In this document: in pieces, positions 1 through 5,277 of the stretch | How positions within the stretch are numbered: the first letter of the stretch is position 1 | Layout of the letters: each line of letters starts with the position of its first letter | DNA from: SIG588 sp045597045 | GTDB lineage: Bacteria > Bacillota > Clostridia > Oscillospirales > Acutalibacteraceae | DNA: 8,051 bases | Assembly: GCA_045597045.1 (NCBI GenBank) | Contig: JAZODN010000018.1 | Coordinates: forward strand, 1 to 8,051 | Direction of reading: 5' to 3' | Notes under the pieces: model-generated | What the model saw: the letters and a program-made list of their open reading frames with translations, nothing else | Told to the model about the DNA's origin: nothing | The model's database searches: none | Position numbers and translations under genes: made by a program

Positions 1-848
1 CCGTCGGCATAGCCGATGGGCACGGTGGCAAGCGACATACACTCCTCGGCAATAAAGGTGCGGCCGTAGCTGACCGTCTCCCCTGCCGACACGGTTTTCA
101 CCTGCGAGATCACAGTTTTTAAGCTGAGCGCCGGGCGCAAATGCGGATTCACGCTGCCATCCGGCATGCAGCCATACAAAATAATGCCCGGACGCACCAT
201 ATCCATGTGCATTTCGGGATAACGCAGCGTGGCGGCGCTGTTGCAGCAGTGGCAAAGAGCGAACCGCACGCCGGCGGCGGCAGCCGCATCCACGTGCTTT
301 TGAAACGCGGCAAACTGGGCGCGCACAAACGCTTCGTCTTCGGTATCGGCGGTAGCAAAATGGGTAAAGATCCCCTCAGCCGTCAGGTGAGGCAGACGTG
401 CCACAGCCAAAATATCCGCATCTTCACGCATGCCGACACGCGCCATACCCGTATCTACCTTCAGATGCACCGTCAGCTGCACGCCGCACGCCGCCGCACG
501 GGCAGAGAGCGCTTCGGCATGCTCACGGCTTACCACGGCGGTGGTGATGTTGTATTCCGCCAACGCGGCCGCCGCTTCAGGCGGTGTGTAGGATAAGATC
601 AAAATGCGTTGACGAAGCCCCAGACGCCGCAGCTGCAGCGCTTCCTCCAGATTGGAAACGGCAAACCACTGCACGCCGAGTGCGTCATATTGCTTGGCGA
701 TATACTGCACACAGTGACCGTAGGCATCCGCCTTGACCACCGCCATCAAGCGGCATTCGGGTGCCAACTGCCGACGAATATATTCATAATTATGACGCAC
801 GGCATCCAGATCGACCTGTGCCCACGTGCGGCGAAGAAACGGCTCCAC
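1..848 (-). CDS. alr: Alanine racemase, C-terminal part cut by the window edge
   Basis: PLP-dependent alanine racemase, which interconverts L- and D-alanine in the cytoplasm and supplies D-alanine for peptidoglycan. The first 282 residues are present. Translation of the minus strand gives the family N-terminus (RTWAQVDLDAVRHNY), then AVVKADAYGH with the PLP-binding lysine at residue 39. Further on are KVDTGMARVG, THFATAD, CHCCNSAA, MVRPGIILYG, and VSYG with the catalytic tyrosine at about residue 261; the visible part ends in PIGYADG. The C-terminal beta domain and the RICMDQ-type substrate segment lie beyond the left edge. The start is GTG at 848, preceded by a GGGGGAGG ribosome binding site with 5-nt spacing; the next residues match the usual Alr N-terminus and no better in-frame ATG exists. 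The gene begins 22 nt after the metK stop with no terminator between, so it is probably the second gene of a metK-alr operon. The family call is secure; whether the missing part is intact cannot be seen. Confidence 0.95.
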   Translation of the reverse strand, partial: MEPFLRRTWAQVDLDAVRHNYEYIRRQLAPECRLMAVVKADAYGHCVQYIAKQYDALGVQWFAVSNLEEALQLRRLGLRQRILILSYTPPEAAAALAEYNITTAVVSREHAEALSARAAACGVQLTVHLKVDTGMARVGMREDADILAVARLPHLTAEGIFTHFATADTEDEAFVRAQFAAFQKHVDAAAAAGVRFALCHCCNSAATLRYPEMHMDMVRPGIILYGCMPDGSVNPHLRPALSLKTVISQVKTVSAGETVSYGRTFIAEECMSLATVPIGYAD

Positions 849-853
849 AGCAG

Positions 854-861
854 CCTCCCCC
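854..861 (-). promoter_or_regulatory. Ribosome binding site of alr
   Basis: GGGGGAGG on the minus strand, 5 nt before a GTG codon. It lies inside the 22-nt metK-alr gap and decides the GTG start of alr. A short spacing but a strong core. Confidence 0.75.
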
Positions 862-870
862 TTCGTTGAT

Positions 871-2058
871 TTACAGATTCAAATACGTGCGCAACGCCTC
901 CGTGCGGTCGGTGTGTTCCCACTGCACATTCACGTCTTCGCGCCCGATGTGGCCGTAAGCCGCCAGTGCACGGTATTGCGGCCGGCGCAGCTGCAACACA
1001 TCAATAATCGCCGCCGGGCGGAAATCAAACACGGCTTCCACCGCTTCGGCAATGCGATCGTCGGCCAGTTTGCCGGTACCCTTCGTGTCTACACGCACCG
1101 AAACGGGGCGCGCCACACCGATCGCATACGCAACCTGCACCTCGCAGCGATCGGCCAAGCCGGCCGCCACCACGTTTTTGGCTGCATAACGTGCCATATA
1201 GGTTGCCGAGCGATCCACCTTTGTGGGGTCCTTACCCGAAAACGCGCCACCGCCGTGGGGCGCATAGCCGCCGTAGGTATCCACAATGATCTTACGGCCG
1301 GTGAGACCGCTGTCGCCGTGGGGGCCACCCACCACGAAACGGCCGGTGGGGTTCACGAAGATCTTGGTGTTGTCATCCATCAATTCCGACGGAATGATGG
1401 GGGTGATAACCTGCGTGATCAGATCTTTACGGATCTGATCCAACGTCACGTCCTCACTGTGCTGAGTGGATACTACCACCGTTTCCACGCGCACGGGGGT
1501 GGTGCCGTCATATTCCACCGTCACCTGCGTCTTACCGTCGGGACGCAAGTAATCGAGCGTACCGTCCTTGCGCACCGCGGTGAGTCGCTGCGCCAACTTA
1601 TGCGCCAACGAAATGGGCAGCGGCATCAATTCAGCCGTTTCGTTGCAGGCATAGCCAAACATCAAACCCTGGTCGCCGGCACCGATACGGTCATATTCTT
1701 CATGAGCGTCGCTCTCGCGGCTTTCGAGTGCCGCATTCACACCCATAGCAATATCGGGCGACTGCTCATCCAGCACCGACAGCACCGCACAGGTCTTACC
1801 GTCGAAGCCCTGCGACGCATCGTTATAGCCGATATCCTGCACCACACGGCGCGCGATGCTCGGGATATCCACCGCGGCAGTGGTGGAGATTTCGCCCATC
1901 ACCAACACCATGCCGGTGGTTGCCACCGTCTCGCACGCCACGTGCGCCGTGGGGTCCTGTTCCAAAATAGCATCCAACACCGCATCCGAAATCTGATCGC
2001 ACACTTTGTCGGGATGTCCTTCCGTGACCGATTCGGATGTGAAGAAAGTTCTGCTCAT
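871..2058 (-). CDS. metK: S-adenosylmethionine synthetase
   Basis: Methionine adenosyltransferase, a cytoplasmic enzyme that makes S-adenosylmethionine from methionine and ATP, releasing phosphate and pyrophosphate. At 395 residues it is full length for the bacterial family. Visible family motifs are TSESVTEGHPDK at residues 7-18 (His15 and Asp17, ATP and Mg binding), signature GAGDQGLMFGYA from residue 126, GGPHGDSGLTGRK around 244-256, and the phosphate-binding signature GGGAFSGKDPTKVDRS at 269-284. The start ATG at 2058 follows a GGAGG site with 10-nt spacing. The gene lies behind an S-box riboswitch and terminator, the usual feedback arrangement in which high SAM stops transcription of the enzyme that makes it. 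alr follows after 22 nt, probably in the same transcript. No missing key residue or frameshift was seen. Confidence 0.98.
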   Translation of the reverse strand: MSRTFFTSESVTEGHPDKVCDQISDAVLDAILEQDPTAHVACETVATTGMVLVMGEISTTAAVDIPSIARRVVQDIGYNDASQGFDGKTCAVLSVLDEQSPDIAMGVNAALESRESDAHEEYDRIGAGDQGLMFGYACNETAELMPLPISLAHKLAQRLTAVRKDGTLDYLRPDGKTQVTVEYDGTTPVRVETVVVSTQHSEDVTLDQIRKDLITQVITPIIPSELMDDNTKIFVNPTGRFVVGGPHGDSGLTGRKIIVDTYGGYAPHGGGAFSGKDPTKVDRSATYMARYAAKNVVAAGLADRCEVQVAYAIGVARPVSVRVDTKGTGKLADDRIAEAVEAVFDFRPAAIIDVLQLRRPQYRALAAYGHIGREDVNVQWEHTDRTEALRTYLNL

Positions 2059-2068
2059 AGTATGTTAT

Positions 2069-2073
2069 CCTCC
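2069..2073 (-). promoter_or_regulatory. Ribosome binding site of metK
   Basis: GGAGG on the minus strand, 10 nt upstream of the metK ATG. It sits 28 nt downstream of the riboswitch terminator's U-tract, so it is outside the switching hairpin; this fits transcriptional rather than translational control. Confidence 0.8.
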
Positions 2074-2101
2074 GTTACTTTATTCGCTTTTACGTTGTTG
2101 T

Positions 2102-2137
2102 AAAAAAACCGTTCGGCCGAAAGACCGAACGGTTTTT
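2102..2137 (-). terminator. Rho-independent terminator of the SAM riboswitch
   Basis: On the minus strand the arms AAAAACCGTTCGGTC and GGCCGAACGGTTTTT pair around a TTTC loop (with one G-U pair) and run into a tract of seven T. It lies 5 nt after the S-box aptamer and before metK, so it is the expression platform. The segment TCTTTCGG across its loop and 3' arm (2117-2124) is exactly complementary to CCGAAAGA at the 3' end of the aptamer (2147-2154), which gives a ready antiterminator pairing when SAM is absent. Confidence 0.95.
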
Positions 2138-2142
2138 AATCG

Positions 2143-2237
2143 CTCATCTTTCGGTGTTACCCGCAGGATTTGGCACCTTACCGTGTGGCAGGTTGCCGGA
2201 CATCACAGGGCCTGTTCCCTCCGTCGCTCTTGATAAG
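2143..2237 (-). promoter_or_regulatory. SAM-I (S-box) riboswitch aptamer
   Basis: The minus strand carries the S-box consensus in order. The 5' strand of P1 is CTTATCAAGAG (from 2237), followed by the kink-turn segment GGAGGGA (near 2216-2222). Next come GGCCC, then CCGGCAACC (2191-2199), GGTGCCAA (from 2177), and the closing CCGAAAGATGAG (2143-2154). CTTATC at 2232-2237 pairs with GATGAG at 2143-2148 to close P1 with one G-U pair. In this class SAM binding stabilises P1 and frees the downstream terminator arm, so metK, and probably alr, are switched off when SAM is plentiful. Confidence 0.97.
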
Positions 2238-2264
2238 TCGGTATTCAGTTTTTGTTGCTTATAT

Positions 2265-2293
2265 AGTATACGCACTCAAAGAGGATTTGTCAA
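2265..2293 (-). promoter_or_regulatory. Sigma-A-type promoter of the riboswitch-metK-alr unit
   Basis: On the minus strand TTGACA (2288-2293) and TATACT (2265-2270) are separated by exactly 17 nt. This is a perfect -35 and a near-perfect -10. Transcription should start near 2258, about 20 nt before the S-box P1 helix, giving a leader of about 200 nt. The -35 lies only 18 nt beyond the stop codon of the upstream dockerin gene. Confidence 0.9.
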
Positions 2294-2311
2294 CCCCCAA
2301 AATACGGCATT

Positions 2312-2519
2312 CTACGCCGCCGGGAATTTCGCGATCTTCTTCACCGTATACTGCAGGATCAAACGCGCATCGGTGGAATCCACACGGCCGTTTCCGTCTA
2401 CATCTGCCAATGGGAGAGTCAGTTTTTCGGCGCCGATCTTCTTCACCGCATACTGCAGCACCAAACGCGCATCGGTGGAGTTGATCGTACCGCTGCCGTC
2501 CACATCTCCCAACTCGCCG
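2312..2519 (-). repeat. Dockerin-coding direct repeat, copy 1
   Basis: This 208-nt dockerin-coding end matches 5070-5277 in the neighbouring gene at all but 17 positions by eye (about 92%), with no gap. The two dockerins differ at only 4 of 67 residues. Inside this copy a shorter in-frame repeat of 46 nt (2332-2377 and 2434-2479, three mismatches) encodes the helices that follow the two calcium loops. Confidence 0.85.
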
Positions 2520-4945
2520 GTGGGCTCCAGTTCTTCGGTACGGGTGGTTTGGCACACGGTACAGGTGAAGGTCTTTTCGCCTTTTTCGGCGGCGGTGGGC
2601 TTCTTGGTGATCACACCCCCGTCCCACGTATGGGTAGTCAACGGACCGACCGTCTCTTCGCCGAGCAGCACACCGCATTCCTTACACAGTGTTTTTTTCA
2701 CGCCGCCTTTCTGACAGGTCACCCCCACGAGTTTTTCTTTGGTCTGCGTGTGGGCACAATCGGTCGCCTGCGCAATGTGCATTTCGAACGAGTAGGAATT
2801 GCTGCGCACGTGATAGGATTTGTCATACAGCGGCGCATAATACTGCACGGCACACTGCGTGCCGTCGGCACTGAAACGGAGAATGCCGAGCATGGCCATC
2901 GGCTTACCTTCAAAATAGGAGGGCGAGATGGTGTCGCCTACGTCAAGCTCCTGGGCGTTAAACATCATCGCAGGCACCGTATGACCGGCAGCGTTTGTAT
3001 CCTGCCGCAGCACAACACTGCCTTCCGCATCGCGGTTGTGGCCGCACAGCACCATTTTCACGTTGTCATTCTCTTTGATCAGCTTGTCCCACACACCCAC
3101 GGTGGTCGCCCCGAGATAGCCGCCACACTGTTCGTCATCCGTCACATAGGCCATGTGGGTGCTCGTATACCCACCGTTGGCATCCAGATACCCGTGGGTG
3201 TTGATAATGACGTTGTAATCTGCGTGCTCTTTCAACAGGTTGTTTGCCCATTCCAACACGTGCAAACGAGGGTGGAATTCGAGCTGCAGCACCATCCAAC
3301 GCACCCCGTTGACCCCAAAGCAGTAGTAGGAATTTTCCACCGTGCTGTAACCGTATGGATCTTCAAAATACCCTTGATACACGTCTTTAGAAGCGGTGGA
3401 CTGCAAATACTCTTCGCTGAAAATGGTGCGGTAATTCTTTGAATTGCGGTATTCAATGTCCCACACGTAATCATGGTTCCCGGGCACGTTGTTCCACGAA
3501 ACAAGATGGCTGAAACGGTCGTAGCCGGCACGGGCGTTGTGCAGCTCTGTCGGAGAGGTCGTCCACGAAGAGTCGCCCATACCCATCACGTGCACAATGT
3601 TTTCGCGCTCCACGTTATCTGCGATCCACTGCCCCACCTCTTGCCATTCATCGGTGTAGGAATTGTTCACCAGATTTTGAATATCGGGAACAACCACCAT
3701 GGAATAGTAGTTTTCTTTTCCCTCGGCGTCATACAGGAAATCGTATTGCGTTTTGTCATAATCCAGCCACTGCGCCGCACGCGTGCCGCGGAAGATCAGC
3801 GCGTTGCCGTTTGCCGAAGCATCCGCCTGCGAACCAAGCACAAAATCTGTCGTGCCGATGATATACCAGTTGCCGAGCAATCCTTGTGCATTGGCCGCAA
3901 TGCCGTTTTTGCGGTTGCCGTATTTCGAGATACGGTTTTCTTGAATCTCCTTTTGCGTGCGCGCATCACTCCATACTCGAATATCGGCAATACCGCCCGC
4001 AAAGGTCGCGGAGCCATCGGCATCCGCAGCGATACAGTACGGCACGGCAGAACGGATATCGGGTGTACCCGTTGCATCAAACGTACCCTTCAACACGCCA
4101 TCTAAGTAGACGCAGAATTTCTTGGCGGTCATATCGCGCACCACCGCGATATCCACCCATTCACCGACACGCACGTCACAATTCACGGTAAAGGTGGTGG
4201 CGCCCCACTCGAAAACCAGTGCACCGGCCGCCGTCATAGCCAGCGAAACAGGCTGCTGTTCTTCTGCCGCGCGGTTGGAAAAAATGGCATAACGCGCCGC
4301 ACTAAGCTCACTTGTCGGGGCCACACGCACACTCACCTCGAGGGTATTGGGGACCTCTGCCAACGGTGCCGTCATCTGCAAATACGTATCGGTTTTACCA
4401 AACTCCATACCGCCTTCGGTGGCATCCACCAGCGAAACTTCGTAGAAGGTAATGGAGGTATCCTCTTCCACCGCCGCAGAGGTGATCTCAAACCAATTCA
4501 GCACGGCAGCAAAGTCGATATTTTTCGGATAGCCGCCGGAAAAGCGGAACAGCGCTTCGTTCATGCCTTCCTGCCACGTGACGTGACCGGCGTCCCACTC
4601 CATCGTGCCGCCACTCGTACCCATGTTATTGCCGATCACAACCCGACCGCCGTCGTTCAGCGCTTTTGCCATGGCAGCGCCCATCGACGCACGAATATAA
4701 ATTGCAGCATATTCGACATCCATATCGGCCGACATTTGCACGCCGCAGCCGTTGTATTTAGTGGCAAGCGATTTTCCTGCCTTCACGGGCACCTTCAGCA
4801 TTTCGCCGAATTCTTCGGGCGGAAACATTTTAAAGGACACACCGTATTTGCCGCCGGCCGCACTCACGGGGGCCAACACCCCACAGCAGCCAAGCAGCAG
4901 CACCGCCGCACAGAGCGCTGCCATACACCGTTTAATCGTTTTCAC
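2312..4945 (-). CDS. Secreted LamG-metallophosphoesterase protein with C-terminal type I dockerin (copy 1)
   Basis: Predicted extracellular calcineurin-like phosphoesterase, 877 residues; the substrate is unknown. An export sequence covers residues 1-30 (KTIKR, then a hydrophobic run, then VSAA), with a lipobox-like LLGC ending at Cys20. Residues about 31-175 are an unassigned beta-rich region. About 180-340 is a LamG/concanavalin-like domain (VGEWVDIAVVR, KKFCVYLDG, GGIADIRVWSD). Metallophosphoesterase motifs are PDIQ (Asp421), GMGD (Asp458), GNHD (Asn490, His491), NTHG (His584) and CGHNRD (His636); the usual first DxH is DxQ and the last GHxH is GHNR. Residues 729-805 hold CxxC-containing segments. 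A type I dockerin (811-877) has two calcium loops, at 814-825 and 848-859, each with a Ser-Thr pair at loop positions 10-11. The GTG start at 4945 has AAAGGGG 8 nt upstream and a promoter behind it; the longer frame to 5026 would start inside the previous gene's terminator. The dockerin implies docking to a cohesin scaffold, none of which is visible here. Confidence 0.9.
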   Translation of the reverse strand: MKTIKRCMAALCAAVLLLGCCGVLAPVSAAGGKYGVSFKMFPPEEFGEMLKVPVKAGKSLATKYNGCGVQMSADMDVEYAAIYIRASMGAAMAKALNDGGRVVIGNNMGTSGGTMEWDAGHVTWQEGMNEALFRFSGGYPKNIDFAAVLNWFEITSAAVEEDTSITFYEVSLVDATEGGMEFGKTDTYLQMTAPLAEVPNTLEVSVRVAPTSELSAARYAIFSNRAAEEQQPVSLAMTAAGALVFEWGATTFTVNCDVRVGEWVDIAVVRDMTAKKFCVYLDGVLKGTFDATGTPDIRSAVPYCIAADADGSATFAGGIADIRVWSDARTQKEIQENRISKYGNRKNGIAANAQGLLGNWYIIGTTDFVLGSQADASANGNALIFRGTRAAQWLDYDKTQYDFLYDAEGKENYYSMVVVPDIQNLVNNSYTDEWQEVGQWIADNVERENIVHVMGMGDSSWTTSPTELHNARAGYDRFSHLVSWNNVPGNHDYVWDIEYRNSKNYRTIFSEEYLQSTASKDVYQGYFEDPYGYSTVENSYYCFGVNGVRWMVLQLEFHPRLHVLEWANNLLKEHADYNVIINTHGYLDANGGYTSTHMAYVTDDEQCGGYLGATTVGVWDKLIKENDNVKMVLCGHNRDAEGSVVLRQDTNAAGHTVPAMMFNAQELDVGDTISPSYFEGKPMAMLGILRFSADGTQCAVQYYAPLYDKSYHVRSNSYSFEMHIAQATDCAHTQTKEKLVGVTCQKGGVKKTLCKECGVLLGEETVGPLTTHTWDGGVITKKPTAAEKGEKTFTCTVCQTTRTEELEPTGELGDVDGSGTINSTDARLVLQYAVKKIGAEKLTLPLADVDGNGRVDSTDARLILQYTVKKIAKFPAA

Positions 4946-4953
4946 ACGCAATT

Positions 4954-4960
4954 CCCCTTT
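4954..4960 (-). promoter_or_regulatory. Ribosome binding site fixing the GTG start of dockerin gene copy 1
   Basis: AAAGGGG on the minus strand, 8 nt before the GTG at 4945. It favours the 877-residue product, which begins directly with a standard signal sequence, over an upstream ATG at 5026. Confidence 0.8.
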
Positions 4961-4981
4961 GCAATTCTTAAAACGTATATC

Positions 4982-5010
4982 AGTATACCATCTTTTCACG
5001 CCGATTGCAA
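4982..5010 (-). promoter_or_regulatory. Sigma-A-type promoter of dockerin gene copy 1
   Basis: On the minus strand TTGCAA (5005-5010) and TATACT (4982-4987) have a 17-nt spacer. The start point would be near 4975, leaving a leader of about 30 nt before GTG 4945. The -35 lies one base past the T-tract of the previous terminator. Confidence 0.8.
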
Positions 5011-5011
5011 G

Positions 5012-5044
5012 AAAAAGCGGAGACACGCCCTCGCCTGTCTCCGC
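5012..5044 (-). terminator. Rho-independent terminator of dockerin gene copy 2
   Basis: On the minus strand GCGGAGACA (5036-5044) and TGTCTCCGC (5017-5025) form a perfect 9-bp stem with a 10-nt loop, followed by five T (5012-5016). It begins 25 nt after the stop codon at 5070. It separates the transcription of the two paralogues, each of which has its own promoter. Confidence 0.9.
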
Positions 5045-5069
5045 CTCAAAAGAAGTATCTCTGTGTAAA

Positions 5070-5277
5070 TTACGCTGCCGGGAATTTCGTGATCTTCTTC
5101 ACCGCATACTGCAAAATCAAACGCGCATCGGTGGAATCCACGCGGCCGTTTCCGTCTACATCTGCCAACGGGAGAGTCAGTTTTTCGGCACTGATCTTCT
5201 TCACCGCATATTGCAACACCAAACGTGCGTCGGTGGAGTTGATCGTACCGTTGCCATCCACGTCTCCCAACTCGCCG
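5070..5277 (-). repeat. Dockerin-coding direct repeat, copy 2
   Basis: Matches 2312-2519 without gaps at about 92% of positions by eye, whereas the catalytic parts of the two genes are clearly more diverged. The two copies lie 2758 nt apart in the same orientation. Confidence 0.85.

Noticed and set aside
826..2103. A 425-codon open frame on the plus strand across metK
   Set aside because: It is the antisense shadow of metK. Its composition is rich in His, Arg and Ala with no recognisable domain, while the minus strand gives a full, motif-perfect MetK.
2305..2319. A small stem-loop over the stop codon of dockerin gene copy 1 followed by TATTTT
   Set aside because: The stem is only 5 bp including a G-U pair, and the T-run is short. 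It is too weak to call a terminator.
2332..2479. Short repeats considered as a possible CRISPR or mobile-element trace
   Set aside because: They are the in-frame duplicated calcium-loop-helix units of a dockerin, with 34-codon periodicity, and have no spacer-repeat pattern.
4946..5026. The longer start (ATG at 5026) for dockerin gene copy 1
   Set aside because: It would begin inside the terminator of the previous gene and upstream of the promoter at 4982-5010. It would also put 27 polar and mixed residues before the signal sequence. The GTG at 4945 has the ribosome binding site.
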